A stretch of DNA of 64,000 nucleotides from Plantibacter auratus (GTDB lineage Bacteria > Actinomycetota > Actinomycetes > Actinomycetales > Microbacteriaceae), in NCBI RefSeq assembly GCF_050587365.1, contig NZ_JBOBFV010000001.1, positions 1,364,001 to 1,428,000 on the forward strand, read 5' to 3'. Under the pieces are notes generated by a model. It had not been told where the DNA came from, did not search any database, and was given only the letters and a program-made list of their open reading frames with translations. Numbering within the stretch: the first letter of the stretch is position 1; every line of letters begins with the position of its first letter. Of the stretch, positions 34,849-44,057 are shown piece after piece. A program made the translations under genes and the position numbers.

Positions 34849-36665
34849 GTGGTCCTCCGGTCCTGGTCGGTCGTCGGGAGCGGCACGGACGGTGCCGGGC
34901 TCTGCTCCTGCCACGGCTCGGTGTCCGCCTGCGTCGTCGGCTGGGTATCCGACTGCGCCACCGGCTCATCGAGGTAGGGCGCCGTCGCCTGCGCCTCGGA
35001 CGGCTGGTGCTCGGGGTCGAAGCTCGCCCACCGGTGACTGCGGTCGGTCGACTGCGCGACCACGATCGCCGCCGACGCCGCGTCGAACATCCGCACCGCC
35101 TCGTCGCGGGCCATGGCCGGGAGCTTGGCGATCACCGGGCCAGGGACCGTGTGCGCGGTCGCGGAGGCGAGGTCGAGCGCGCGCAGGAGCGGCCCCTGGT
35201 CGACCCGGATGCTCTGCAGGCGTGCGAGCGGGAGGATGTGGAGTTTGCGCCAGACCACCCCCTGCCGGAACAGCAGCATCCCGTCGCGCAGGGCGTAGCC
35301 GGTACGACGCCACGAGAACCAGTTGATCCATCGCGAGCGGCGGGGCGAACCCACGAAACCGACGCCGTCGCGCGTGGCGAGGGCCGACTGCACGGGCGCC
35401 CAGGCGCTGCCGTCGATGCGGCCCGCGAGCATCAACTCCACGACCTGGGCGGCGTCCACGAGCGACCCGACCGGCAACACCGTGTTGCTCGTCGCACCCC
35501 GAGCAGCCTGCTCCAGTGACAGGCCGGCCTTGTTGATCCGGACCCGCCACCAGCCGAACGGGCGCCAGATGATGGGCTGTGACACCTCGATCGCGTGGAT
35601 CCGTCCGGGCGGGACGGTGTCGTTCGTCGTCGAGAAGAGCCCGAAGCCGATGCGGACGCCCGAGGGCGTCGCGGCGATGCTGTAGCGCAGCGACTTCGTC
35701 ACGCTCGACCAGACGAAGGCCCCGAGACTCAGCACCATCGGGACGAGCCAGAACCAGGCCCAGTCCAGCCCGTTGACGAGGAGCACGACGCCGGCCACGA
35801 CCGAGATCAGGACGATCACGGTGAACGGGCTGAGCAGCGTGGACCCGACCAGGCGTCCGAGCGTCAGGCGCACGACGGAGTCCGGCACCGCCTCGTCCGG
35901 GTCGAGTTCGGGCGAGATGAAGTCGTCGACGCGCTCGGTGACGAACCGGGACACCCCGCCGGCACCGTCGGGCGCCGATTGCGGCGGCAGGACCGGGTCG
36001 ACCGGGTCGCCGGCTGCGGTGGTCTGCCGGCGTTCGGCGAGCTTCACCCCGCTCGCGAGCGTGAGGACGTCCCGGCGGAGGCCGTCGGCGTCGGCACCGT
36101 ACAGGTACTCGAGTTTGACGTTCGCGTCCTGGCCAGCGACGCTCACGTTGATGCGCGAGGCCCCGATGAGCCTGGCGAGGAGCGGCTTCTCGATGGAGAC
36201 GCCCTGGATGCGGTCGAGCTTGGCTTTGCGGTTCGTGCGGAACAGGATCCCGCTCCGCACCTCCACCGCCTCGTCGGTGACCCGGAAGGTGTGCATGCGC
36301 CATGAGAACCAGAACACTGCGATGACCACGATGAGCCCGACGGCGATCGCGAGGAGCACCCACCCGACGAAACCGTGGTTGAGGATGTAGTCGATCGGGT
36401 CGGTCGGCTGCTCCATCCCCGGGGCGGGGATGAAGAACTCGATGAGGCGCTCGCGGAGGTTCGCGATGACGATGCCGAGGATGGCGACGAACGCGATCCC
36501 GCCTCGGAGCAACGGCGTCGCCGGATGCAGCCGGTGCCACTGCCCGTCGACGAGACTCTGTCCGGCCACCCGTGGGACGATCGCCTCGGCCGTCGGCTTC
36601 ACCCGAGGACCCGCGGCCGGAGCTTCGAACCGCTCCGGCGGTCCTGCCGCCTGGTGCTCGCTCAC
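34845..36665 (-). CDS. Large bacterial PH-domain membrane protein (YdbT-like)
   Basis: A 606-residue membrane protein from GTG 36665, which overlaps the previous stop as GTGA. Three bPH2 units can be traced: WRMHTFRVTDEAVEVRSGIL, RYSIAATPSGVRIGFGLFS and TGYALRDGMLLFRQGVVWRK. Each follows membrane helices (for example WVLLAIAVGLIVVIAVFWF and SPFTVIVLISVVAGVVLLV). The C-terminal tail is acidic and Pro/Gln-rich. Bacillus YdbT has the same layout and works with a small partner, YdbS; here the partner is the gene at 36662. The role, possibly envelope stress resistance, is not shown by sequence. Confidence 0.85.
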   Translation of the reverse strand: MSEHQAAGPPERFEAPAAGPRVKPTAEAIVPRVAGQSLVDGQWHRLHPATPLLRGGIAFVAILGIVIANLRERLIEFFIPAPGMEQPTDPIDYILNHGFVGWVLLAIAVGLIVVIAVFWFSWRMHTFRVTDEAVEVRSGILFRTNRKAKLDRIQGVSIEKPLLARLIGASRINVSVAGQDANVKLEYLYGADADGLRRDVLTLASGVKLAERRQTTAAGDPVDPVLPPQSAPDGAGGVSRFVTERVDDFISPELDPDEAVPDSVVRLTLGRLVGSTLLSPFTVIVLISVVAGVVLLVNGLDWAWFWLVPMVLSLGAFVWSSVTKSLRYSIAATPSGVRIGFGLFSTTNDTVPPGRIHAIEVSQPIIWRPFGWWRVRINKAGLSLEQAARGATSNTVLPVGSLVDAAQVVELMLAGRIDGSAWAPVQSALATRDGVGFVGSPRRSRWINWFSWRRTGYALRDGMLLFRQGVVWRKLHILPLARLQSIRVDQGPLLRALDLASATAHTVPGPVIAKLPAMARDEAVRMFDAASAAIVVAQSTDRSHRWASFDPEHQPSEAQATAPYLDEPVAQSDTQPTTQADTEPWQEQSPAPSVPLPTTDQDRRTT

Positions 36666-37279
36666 AGTCCGGTCCGCCGGCTCTCCGCCACGGCGACCAG
36701 ATGGTCGCGCAGCCCCTCGGCTTCGGCTTCCGGCAACCCGTTGATCACCACTCCGGTCGAGGCGGAGGCGGTCACGAACTTGAGGTCGGCGAGGCCGAAC
36801 GCCCGCGAGAGGGGTCCGCGGTTGATGTCGACGAGCTGCATGCGCCCGTACGGCACGGCGACGAAGCGCTGCCACATGATCCCCCGGCGGAACAACAGAT
36901 CGTCCGCGCGCAGCTGATACCCGATCGATCGGATGCGGCGCGGGATGAACGCGGCGGCGATCAGGGAGATCACGGCGAAGGCGGCGAACGGCCACCAGAT
37001 CCAGGTCCAGTCCCAGACGAGCGCGACGAAGACCACGGCCGCCGTGACGAGCACGAGGCCGGCGCCCTCGGAGATGAACTCGACGGCGATGAGCTTGCGA
37101 CTCACGCGGCGCCACTCGGCATCAGGCAGTTCGAGCCGCTTGCCGCTCTGCTCCGCGGGGCCGGCGTGGACCGTCTCCGGCGACGACAGCTCCTCCAGCG
37201 GCGTCTCGATCAGCGGCCGTTCAGCGGGCTGATCAGGTGTGGGACGGGGCTCCCCCGGGTGCGGCGTCGTCATCATCAT
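36662..37279 (-). CDS. Small bacterial PH-domain membrane protein (YdbS-like)
   Basis: A 205-residue protein: disordered Pro/Glu-rich N-terminus, two membrane helices (FISEGAGLVLVTAAVVFVAL and WWPFAAFAVISLIAAAFI), then one bPH2 domain (IGYQLRADDLLFRRGIMWQR, VDINRGPLSRAFGLADLKF). It pairs with the large PH protein, whose start overlaps its stop by 4 bases. Three ATGs occur in a row at the start (37279, 37276, 37273). It overlaps the DUF3180 gene by about 40 bases. Confidence 0.87.
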   Translation of the reverse strand: MMMTTPHPGEPRPTPDQPAERPLIETPLEELSSPETVHAGPAEQSGKRLELPDAEWRRVSRKLIAVEFISEGAGLVLVTAAVVFVALVWDWTWIWWPFAAFAVISLIAAAFIPRRIRSIGYQLRADDLLFRRGIMWQRFVAVPYGRMQLVDINRGPLSRAFGLADLKFVTASASTGVVINGLPEAEAEGLRDHLVAVAESRRTGL

Positions 37280-37712
37280 CCTTCGGAACGGTGCAGAACC
37301 ACTCGGCCACCAAGGCGGCGACGACGAGTGCGACGGATCCCACGATGGACGCGATCACCAGCCACAACGAGCCTATCGCGGGCAGGATCGGGCGGGTCAG
37401 GACGAAGAGCAGGATCCCGACGGTCGCCCCGGCCACCAGGGAGCCGGCATGGCTCGAGGCCTTCGCGAGCGCGGCGACCCGCATGGCGCGGAACGGATCG
37501 ATCCGCCGGGTGGCGCGACCGGTCGTGCTGCGGCGGATCGGCCAGGACAGGGCGATGAGGATGATCGCGACCGCCACGAGCGAGACCGCGAGGGTGACGG
37601 GCGGGATGATCGACGCGCGTCCACCGGAGACCATCGCGACTTCGACGAGGAAGCCGACGACGACGCCCACCCCGGCGAGGACGATGAGCGGTGTCGCGGT
37701 GGTGCGGGTCAC
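37233..37712 (-). CDS. DUF3180 membrane protein
   Basis: A 159-residue protein with four membrane helices: PLIVLAGVGVVVGFLVEVA, PPVTLAVSLVAVAIILIALS, HAGSLVAGATVGILLFVLT and WLVIASIVGSVALVVAALV. The loop FRAMRVAALAKASSHAG between the second and third is the DUF3180 signature. The gene normally follows folK in actinobacteria (Rv3605c in M. tuberculosis). ATG 37712 overlaps the folK stop as ATGA. Function unknown. Confidence 0.9.
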   Translation of the reverse strand: MTRTTATPLIVLAGVGVVVGFLVEVAMVSGGRASIIPPVTLAVSLVAVAIILIALSWPIRRSTTGRATRRIDPFRAMRVAALAKASSHAGSLVAGATVGILLFVLTRPILPAIGSLWLVIASIVGSVALVVAALVAEWFCTVPKDDDDDAAPGGAPSHT

Positions 37713-38269
37713 GGCTGCGTGCCGTCGTCCGGGACCACGGAGCCGTCCTTGGCGGCCGCGAGGGTGTCGAGGCGGCCGACGCCGGGCAGCGTCGCGTCGG
37801 GGTCGAGGAGCAGCCAGGGCACGACGACGAACCCGCGCTCGGCGGCTCGCGGGTGCGGGACCGTCAGGCGTTCGTCGTCGATCGTCTCGTCGTCGTAGGC
37901 GATGAGGTCGAGGTCGAGCGTCCGATCGCCCCAGCGCTCCTCGCGGACGCGGCCGTGCGCGAGTTCGATCCGCTGGAGTTCGTCGAGGAGCGCGTGCGGC
38001 TGGAGGCGGGTGCGGACGGCCGCGACACCATTGAGGTAGGCGGGAGCCGACTCGTCGACGCCGGACAGCTTGACGGCCGCGCTCGAGACGAGCGGCGACG
38101 GCCGCACCTCGAGCACCCCGTCGACGGCGGCGAGGTCGTCCACCGCCTGTGCGATCGTCGCGCGGCGGTCCCCCAGGTTGGCCCCGATGGCCACGACGGC
38201 CCAGACGGCGCGCGGCTTCGGTGGTCCGGGCCGACGGGCTGGGTCGTGGATCGGTGTGCGCGAGACCAT
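37709..38269 (-). CDS. folK: 2-amino-4-hydroxy-6-hydroxymethyldihydropteridine pyrophosphokinase
   Basis: A 186-residue enzyme. VVAIGANLGDR is the N-terminal signature, ERWGDRTLDLDLIAYDDE contains the two Mg-binding aspartates, and HPRAAERGFVVVPW is the substrate loop. It transfers pyrophosphate from ATP to the pterin, giving the substrate of FolP. The ATG overlaps the folB stop by one base (TGATG). Confidence 0.95.
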   Translation of the reverse strand: MVSRTPIHDPARRPGPPKPRAVWAVVAIGANLGDRRATIAQAVDDLAAVDGVLEVRPSPLVSSAAVKLSGVDESAPAYLNGVAAVRTRLQPHALLDELQRIELAHGRVREERWGDRTLDLDLIAYDDETIDDERLTVPHPRAAERGFVVVPWLLLDPDATLPGVGRLDTLAAAKDGSVVPDDGTQP

Positions 38270-38658
38270 CAGACGGCCCGCCCGGCCTGCGTGCGGTCGG
38301 CCTGGGTGCGCTCGATCGTCACCGCCACGTCCGCGAAGGGCACCGTGATGGGGGCGCTCGGCTTGTGCACGGTGACCCGGACCGCCTCCGCGCGCTCGTT
38401 CGCGAGCACCACGTCGGCGATGCGCTCGGCCACCGTTTCAATGAGGTCGACCGGGTCGCGCTCCACGGCCGCGACGACCGCCTCGGCGAGCTCGCCGTAA
38501 TGCATGGTCGCGCCGAGCTCGTCGCCGCCGGCGGCCGGGCGGAGGTCCAGCGACACGGTGACGTCGATGACGAACTCCTGTCCGGCCTCGCGCTCGAAGT
38601 CGAAGACGCCGTGGTGCGCGAACGCACGCAGGCCCGTGAGGGTGATCGAATCAGTCAT
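38269..38658 (-). CDS. folB: Dihydroneopterin aldolase
   Basis: A 129-residue enzyme: LTGLRAFAHHGVFDFEREAG (pterin-binding start), FVIDVTVSLD, and the catalytic ETVAERIAD segment. VTVHKPSAPI holds the conserved Lys. It converts dihydroneopterin to hydroxymethyldihydropterin and glycolaldehyde. ATG 38658 overlaps the folP stop by eight bases; a longer frame to 38730 would run inside folP. Confidence 0.95.
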   Translation of the reverse strand: MTDSITLTGLRAFAHHGVFDFEREAGQEFVIDVTVSLDLRPAAGGDELGATMHYGELAEAVVAAVERDPVDLIETVAERIADVVLANERAEAVRVTVHKPSAPITVPFADVAVTIERTQADRTQAGRAV

Positions 38659-39454
38659 CGGCTCCACCTTGCCATGCATCGAGGGTATCGAGAGCGAGTC
38701 TGGTTGCGGCGACGTCGTGGACGCGCACACCCCAGGCTCCGGCCTGCGCGGCCAGCACGCTCACCACGGCGCTCGGCAGGTCGCGCGCCTCCATCGGGGC
38801 GTCCTCGGGGAGGAGCGCTCCGATGAACCGCTTGCGGGACGCACCCACCAGCACCGGGTACCCGAGCTCGCGCAGCAGGTCGAGTCGGGCGAGGATGCGC
38901 CAGTTGTGCTCGGCGTGCTTGGAGAACCCCAGGCCGGGATCGACGACGATCCGGCCGGGGTCGACGCCCTGACCGCGGAGGGTCGTCACCCGGTCGTCGA
39001 GTTCCCGAGCGACGTCGACCGCCGCGTCGGTGTAGATGGCGCGGCTCGCCATGTCGGCCGAGTGCCCGCGCCAATGGCTGATGACGCAATCGAGACCGGA
39101 CGCCGCCATGACGCCCGGCATGCGATCGTCGGCGAGGCCACCGGAGACGTCGTTGATGATCGAGGCACCGGCATCGGCCGCGGCACGGGCGGTCTCCGCG
39201 TTCATCGTGTCGATACTCACTCGCGCACCAGCGGCGGCCAGTGCGGCGATGACAGGTGCGACCCGGTGCTGCTCCTCGCGGGTGTCGACCCGGGCGGCAC
39301 CGGGCCGGGTCGATTCGCCGCCGACGTCGATGATGGTCGCGCCGGCCGCGATGAGCTCGAGCCCGTGGGCGACGGCGTCGTCGACGTCCAGGTACCGGCC
39401 GCCGTCGCTGAACGAGTCGGGTGTGACGTTGACGACGCCCATGATCTGGAACAT
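38651..39454 (-). CDS. folP: Dihydropteroate synthase
   Basis: A 267-residue TIM-barrel enzyme. MGVVNVTPDSFSDGGRY is the diphosphate-binding start; DVGGESTRPGA carries the loop 2 residues; DPGLGFSKHAEHNW and GASRKRFIGAL (the Lys/Arg segment) follow. It condenses the pterin pyrophosphate with p-aminobenzoate and is the sulfonamide target. It starts four bases after the folE stop. Confidence 0.96.
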   Translation of the reverse strand: MFQIMGVVNVTPDSFSDGGRYLDVDDAVAHGLELIAAGATIIDVGGESTRPGAARVDTREEQHRVAPVIAALAAAGARVSIDTMNAETARAAADAGASIINDVSGGLADDRMPGVMAASGLDCVISHWRGHSADMASRAIYTDAAVDVARELDDRVTTLRGQGVDPGRIVVDPGLGFSKHAEHNWRILARLDLLRELGYPVLVGASRKRFIGALLPEDAPMEARDLPSAVVSVLAAQAGAWGVRVHDVAATRLALDTLDAWQGGADD

Positions 39455-39458
39455 GCGA

Positions 39459-40121
39459 TCAACCCGCCTGGTCGGCGGACGCGCCGATCAGGACCATCAG
39501 CTCGGCCCGTGCAGCCGGATCGGCCAGGGCTCCACGGCTGGCGATGGTGACGGTGGTGCTCGTCAGCTGGCGTGACCCGCGCATCGAGACGCAGCCGTGT
39601 GCGGCCTGGAGCACGACGAGGACGCCGCGGGGCGCGAGCCGTTCGACGAGGGTGTCGGCGATCTGCTCGCTGAGGCGCTCCTGGACCTGTGGGCGCGAGG
39701 CGAGTGTGTCGACGAGCTTCGGCAGGGCACCGAGTCCGATGACGAGTTCGTCGGGCAGGTAGGCGATGTGCGCCGTGCCGAGGAACGGGAGCAGGTGGTG
39801 CTCGCAGACGGAACGGAAGGCGATGTCGCGGACGAGCACGACGTCGCTGGTCGCGCCCTCCTCGATCGGGATGGGGCGCGCCAGGTGCACACCGGCGTCC
39901 TGACCGACGCCACCGAAGAACTCGGCGTACGCATCGGCGACACGCGTCGGGGTGTCGGCGAGGCCGTCGCGGGAGGGGTCCTCGCCGATCGCCTCGAGGA
40001 TCTCGAGGACCGCTGCGGCGATCCGCTCGCGGTCCACGGACGACCGCGAGGCCGAGCCCTGATCGGGCTCGGCCTGCGCGGCTGCGACCGCGTCGTCCGC
40101 GGTGTGCTCGCCGTGGGTCAT
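39459..40121 (-). CDS. folE: GTP cyclohydrolase I
   Basis: A 220-residue enzyme. After a variable N-terminus the core shows DPSRDGLADTPTRVA, the zinc ligand segment SVCEHHLLPFLGTAHIAYLP and LQAAHGCVSMRGSRQ with the second Cys. It makes dihydroneopterin triphosphate from GTP. ATG 40121 is five bases after the ftsH stop. Confidence 0.97.
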   Translation of the reverse strand: MTHGEHTADDAVAAAQAEPDQGSASRSSVDRERIAAAVLEILEAIGEDPSRDGLADTPTRVADAYAEFFGGVGQDAGVHLARPIPIEEGATSDVVLVRDIAFRSVCEHHLLPFLGTAHIAYLPDELVIGLGALPKLVDTLASRPQVQERLSEQIADTLVERLAPRGVLVVLQAAHGCVSMRGSRQLTSTTVTIASRGALADPAARAELMVLIGASADQAG

Positions 40122-40126
40122 GCGGG

Positions 40127-42151
40127 CTAGGCGGTCGCCGGTCGCGGCTTCGTCGCGCGGGTGCGCTTGGGCTTCACGGGAGCCTCGGGCTCGGGCTCGG
40201 GCTCCGAGCTCACACCGCCGTCTGCCGCACCGGAGTCGATGGGTGCGGTGAAGGACGCGGAACCGACGGCCGAACCCGACCCGACGGGACGCTTCTTGCT
40301 GGACAGCCAGACGGGGCGCGGCGGGAGCTTCTTGACGTCCTTGAAGATCTCGGCCAGCTGGTTGTGGTCGAGGGTCTCCTTCTCCATCAGCTCGGCGGCG
40401 AGGCGGTCGAGCACGGCCCGGTTGGTCGTGATGACCTGCCAGGCTTCGTCGTGTGCGGCCTCGATGAGCTCGCGGACCTGGGCGTCGACCCGCTGCGCGA
40501 TCTCCTCCGAGTAGTCGCGCTGGTGACCCATGTCGCGGCCGAGGAACATCTCGCCCGAGGACTGCCCGAGCTTGACGGCACCGACGTCGGTGGTCATGCC
40601 GTACTCGGTGACCATCTTGCGAGCGATGCCCGTGGCCTTCTCGATGTCGTTCGACGCACCCGTGGTCGGGTCGTGGAACACGAGCTCCTCAGCGACGCGG
40701 CCGCCCATCGCGTAGGCGAGCTGGTCGAGCAGCTCGTTGCGCGTGACGGAGTACTTGTCTTCGAGGGGCAGGACCATCGTGTAGCCGAGGGCACGGCCGC
40801 GCGGGAGGATCGTGACCTTCGTGACCGGGTCGGTGTTGTTCATCGCCGCCGCAGCGAGCGCGTGCCCGCCCTCGTGGTAGGCGGTGATGAGCTTCTCCTG
40901 CTCGCGCATGACGCGCGTGCGGCGCTGCGGGCCGGCGATGACGCGGTCGATGGCCTCGTCGAGAGCGCGGTTGTCGATCAGCTGGGCGTTGGAGCGCGCC
41001 GTGAGCAGCGCGGCCTCGTTGAGGACGTTGGCGAGGTCGGCACCGGTGAAGCCGGGCGACTTGCGGGCGACGACCTCGAGGTCGACGCTCGCGGCGAGCG
41101 GCTTGCCCTTGCCGTGCACCTCGAGGATCTTCTTTCGGCCGGCGAGGTCGGGGGCGTCGACGCCGATCTGGCGGTCGAAGCGGCCCGGGCGCAGCAGCGC
41201 GGGGTCGAGGATGTCGGGGCGGTTGGTCGCGGCGATCAGGATGACGTTCGTCTTGACGTCGAAGCCGTCCATCTCGACGAGGAGCTGGTTGAGGGTCTGC
41301 TCGCGCTCGTCGTGACCGCCGCCCATGCCGGCACCACGGTGACGACCGACGGCGTCGATCTCGTCGACGAAGATGATCGCGGGCGAGTTCTCCTTGGCCT
41401 GCTGGAAGAGGTCGCGGACGCGGCTCGCACCGACACCGACGAACATCTCGACGAAGTCGGAACCGGAGATCGAGTAGAACGGCACGCCGGCTTCACCGGC
41501 GACGGCGCGGGCGAGGAGCGTCTTGCCCGTTCCGGGAGGGCCGTACAGCAGGACGCCCTTCGGGATGCGCGCACCGACGGCCTGGAACTTCGCGGGCTCC
41601 TTGAGGAAGTCCTTGATCTCCTCGAGCTCCTCGATCGCCTCGTCGGCACCGGCGACGTCGTCGAAGGTCACCTTCGGCGACTCCTTCGAGACGAGCTTCG
41701 CCTTCGACTTGCCGAACTGCATGACCTTGTTGCCGCCGCCCTGCATGCCGGAGAGCATCAGCCAGAAGAAGACACCGATGAGGAGCAGCGGGAGGAGGAG
41801 TCCGAGCATCGACAGGAGCCAGCTCGGCTGGGGAACCTTGTCGTTGTAGCCACCGGACGGGTCTGCGGCGTCGACGGCCTCGACCACGTCGGCCGCACGG
41901 GCGCCGACGTAGTAGAACTGCACCTGCTTGCCGAACTCGTCGTCCGCCTTCGTCAGCGTGAGGTCGACTCGCTGGTCGCCGTCGGTGATGACGGCCTCCT
42001 TGACCTGACCCTTCTCGAGGAAGGCGAGCCCCTCTTGCGTGGAGACCTCACGGAAGCCGTTCATGCTCATCAGGCTGATGCCGATCCAGAAGACCAGGGC
42101 GGCGATGATGAGGTACGGGATGGGACCCTTGAAGAGACGCTTGACGTTCAT
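40127..42151 (-). CDS. ftsH: ATP-dependent zinc metalloprotease FtsH
   Basis: A 674-residue membrane protease. Two membrane helices (LIIAALVFWIGISLMSM, residues 14-30, and WLLSMLGLLLPLLLIGVFFW, about 110-129) flank a small extracytoplasmic domain. The AAA+ module has GPPGTGKT and the SRH region ATNRPDILDPALLRPGRFDR; the protease zinc site reads HEGGH (usual form HEAGH, still HExxH). The C-terminal tail is acidic, Pro-rich and ends in basic residues. FtsH degrades damaged membrane and regulatory proteins. It heads the run with folE-P-B-K. Confidence 0.97.
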   Translation of the reverse strand: MNVKRLFKGPIPYLIIAALVFWIGISLMSMNGFREVSTQEGLAFLEKGQVKEAVITDGDQRVDLTLTKADDEFGKQVQFYYVGARAADVVEAVDAADPSGGYNDKVPQPSWLLSMLGLLLPLLLIGVFFWLMLSGMQGGGNKVMQFGKSKAKLVSKESPKVTFDDVAGADEAIEELEEIKDFLKEPAKFQAVGARIPKGVLLYGPPGTGKTLLARAVAGEAGVPFYSISGSDFVEMFVGVGASRVRDLFQQAKENSPAIIFVDEIDAVGRHRGAGMGGGHDEREQTLNQLLVEMDGFDVKTNVILIAATNRPDILDPALLRPGRFDRQIGVDAPDLAGRKKILEVHGKGKPLAASVDLEVVARKSPGFTGADLANVLNEAALLTARSNAQLIDNRALDEAIDRVIAGPQRRTRVMREQEKLITAYHEGGHALAAAAMNNTDPVTKVTILPRGRALGYTMVLPLEDKYSVTRNELLDQLAYAMGGRVAEELVFHDPTTGASNDIEKATGIARKMVTEYGMTTDVGAVKLGQSSGEMFLGRDMGHQRDYSEEIAQRVDAQVRELIEAAHDEAWQVITTNRAVLDRLAAELMEKETLDHNQLAEIFKDVKKLPPRPVWLSSKKRPVGSGSAVGSASFTAPIDSGAADGGVSSEPEPEPEAPVKPKRTRATKPRPATA

Positions 42152-42305
42152 AAGTTGAGAGGCCGGGGCTGGCCCGTTCCCTTTCTGCAGGAGGGGTCGA
42201 CGGGCGGAGCCGCGTCGGAAATCAGGCTACCCCCTCGCCGCTGGATGCCTCCCCTGTGTTTGCCGTGGGCTTAACGGGGGTGCGGTGTGAGGTCGGTGGA
42301 GTGGT

Positions 42306-42857
42306 TCAGGCGTAGACGTGCGGGGCGAGGACGCCGACGTCGCGGAGGTTACGGTACTTCTCGTCGAAGTCGAGACCGTACCCGACGACGAAGTCGTTCG
42401 GGATGTCGAAACCGACGTACTTGCACTCGACGTGCACCTTGGCGGCCTCGGGCTTGCGGAGGAGCGCGCAGACCTCGATGGACGCGGCTCCGCGCGAGGC
42501 GAAGTTCTCGAGGAGCCAGGAGAGCGTGAGGCCGGAGTCGATGATGTCCTCGACGATCAGGACGTGGCGGCCCGTGAGGTCGGCGTCGAGGTCCTTGCGG
42601 ATCTGGACGACACCGCTCGACTTCGTGCCGGCGCCGTACGAGCTGACGGCCATCCAGTCCATCGAGAGCGGGATGCGGAGTTCGCGCGCGAGGTCGGCCA
42701 TGACCATGACCGCACCCTTCAGCACGCCGACGAGCAGGACGTCCTTCCCGGCGTAGTCGGTCTCGATCTGCCGGGCGAGTTCGGCGAGCTTGTCGCGGAT
42801 CTCCTGCTCGGTGACGAGGATGGTCGTGAGGTCGTCGGAAATGTCGCTCTGCTCCAT
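42306..42857 (-). CDS. hpt: Hypoxanthine phosphoribosyltransferase
   Basis: A 183-residue type I phosphoribosyltransferase. VLLVGVLKGAVMVMADL includes the LKG PPi loop; HVLIVEDIIDSGLTLSWLLE is the PRPP-binding motif; VGFDIPNDFVVGYGLDFDE is the purine-binding end. It converts hypoxanthine or guanine to the nucleotide. It lies between tilS and ftsH, as in most actinobacteria. Confidence 0.96.
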   Translation of the reverse strand: MEQSDISDDLTTILVTEQEIRDKLAELARQIETDYAGKDVLLVGVLKGAVMVMADLARELRIPLSMDWMAVSSYGAGTKSSGVVQIRKDLDADLTGRHVLIVEDIIDSGLTLSWLLENFASRGAASIEVCALLRKPEAAKVHVECKYVGFDIPNDFVVGYGLDFDEKYRNLRDVGVLAPHVYA

Positions 42858-42920
42858 GCGTCGAGTGTATGCGAGATGACCCGGACGCCCGTGCGCCTCC
42901 TGCTCGGGGAGCCCCGGTGG

Positions 42921-43928
42921 TCAGCGGGCCGCGAAGACGATGCGTCCCGCGTGCCGGGACGCCGTCAGGCCGGGCAGGTCGATCGGACCCTGGCCCACCC
43001 AATCGGTGACGAGCCGCGCGACCTCGATCGTCTGCGACCTCGTGAGCGAGACGCCGAACTCGCTCTGCACGATGTACCGGATGATCCGCTGGCGGAGTGC
43101 CGCCGGATTGGCGGCGAGTGCCCCGGCACTGACGGAGATCCCGGCCTCGGCGTGCTCGACGAGCTCCTCGATGGTCTCCTCGATCATCTCCTCGAACGCT
43201 TCCGCGTCCTCCCGGGCGGCGTCGGCGGTGCGGGCGAGGGCCTCGGCGATCCCCGGCCCGAGCTCCGCCTCGAGCACCGGCAGGACCCGTTCCCGGACCC
43301 GGACCCGCGCGTAGGCGTCGTCGGTGTTGTGCGGGTCGTGCCACGGTTCGAGTCCTTCGGCAGCGCACGCCTCGCGGGTCTGGGAACGCCGGATCCCGAG
43401 CAGCGGTCGGAGGAGCGCACCGGAGACGGGCGCCATCCCCTGGAGGCTGCCGGTTCCGGACCCGCGAGCGAGGCCGAGGAGCACGGTCTCCGCCTGGTCG
43501 TCGAGGGTGTGCGCGAGCAGCACCAGGGACGCGCCGACCTCGACTCGTGCGGCGTCGAGTGCGGTGTACCGGGCCGCCCGTGCCGCGGCCTCCGGTCCGC
43601 CCTCGGAACCCACCTCGACGACCCGGACGAGGACGGGGTCGAGTCCGAGGGCACGCGCCTGGTCCGCGGCACGCGCCGCGACGTCGGCTGAACCCGGTTG
43701 CAGTCCGTGGTCGACGATCACGGCACCGGCCCGCAGGCCGAGCTTTCCGGCTTCGAACGCGGTCGCGGCGGCGAGCGCGAGCGAGTCGGCGCCACCGCTC
43801 AGTGCGACGAGCAGGTCGGCACCGGCGACGTCACGCGACGCCGTGGGCGCCGTGCCCGCGATCGCGTCGCGCACCGCCTTCCGGAGGGCGGCGACGGACG
43901 GGTGGAGCGGGGGTCGGACGTCGTTCAC
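42921..43928 (-). CDS. tilS: tRNA(Ile)-lysidine synthase
   Basis: A 335-residue enzyme from GTG 43928 (a GTG at 43937 is an alternative). The PP-loop reads LLVALSGGADSLALAAA (about 35-51), followed by VIVDHGLQPGS and LLAHTLDDQAETVLLGLARG. TilS uses ATP to attach lysine to C34 of the AUA-reading tRNA-Ile. The protein lacks the longest C-terminal extension of the E. coli enzyme, as is usual in actinobacteria. It diverges from ppa. Confidence 0.94.
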   Translation of the reverse strand: MNDVRPPLHPSVAALRKAVRDAIAGTAPTASRDVAGADLLVALSGGADSLALAAATAFEAGKLGLRAGAVIVDHGLQPGSADVAARAADQARALGLDPVLVRVVEVGSEGGPEAAARAARYTALDAARVEVGASLVLLAHTLDDQAETVLLGLARGSGTGSLQGMAPVSGALLRPLLGIRRSQTREACAAEGLEPWHDPHNTDDAYARVRVRERVLPVLEAELGPGIAEALARTADAAREDAEAFEEMIEETIEELVEHAEAGISVSAGALAANPAALRQRIIRYIVQSEFGVSLTRSQTIEVARLVTDWVGQGPIDLPGLTASRHAGRIVFAAR

Positions 43929-44057
43929 GCGGACCACGCTATTGCACCGCGACGAGCGCCTCCCCACACCGTTCGCTCCGGGACGCATCGGTTATGGTTG
44001 GTCCTCGTCGGCGACCGCGCCGACTCAACGTCATCCAACCGCGCAAGGAGCAGGCTT

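Noticed and set aside
40364..42274. A 636-codon plus-strand frame opposite ftsH
   Set aside because: Antisense shadow; FtsH motifs are on the minus strand.
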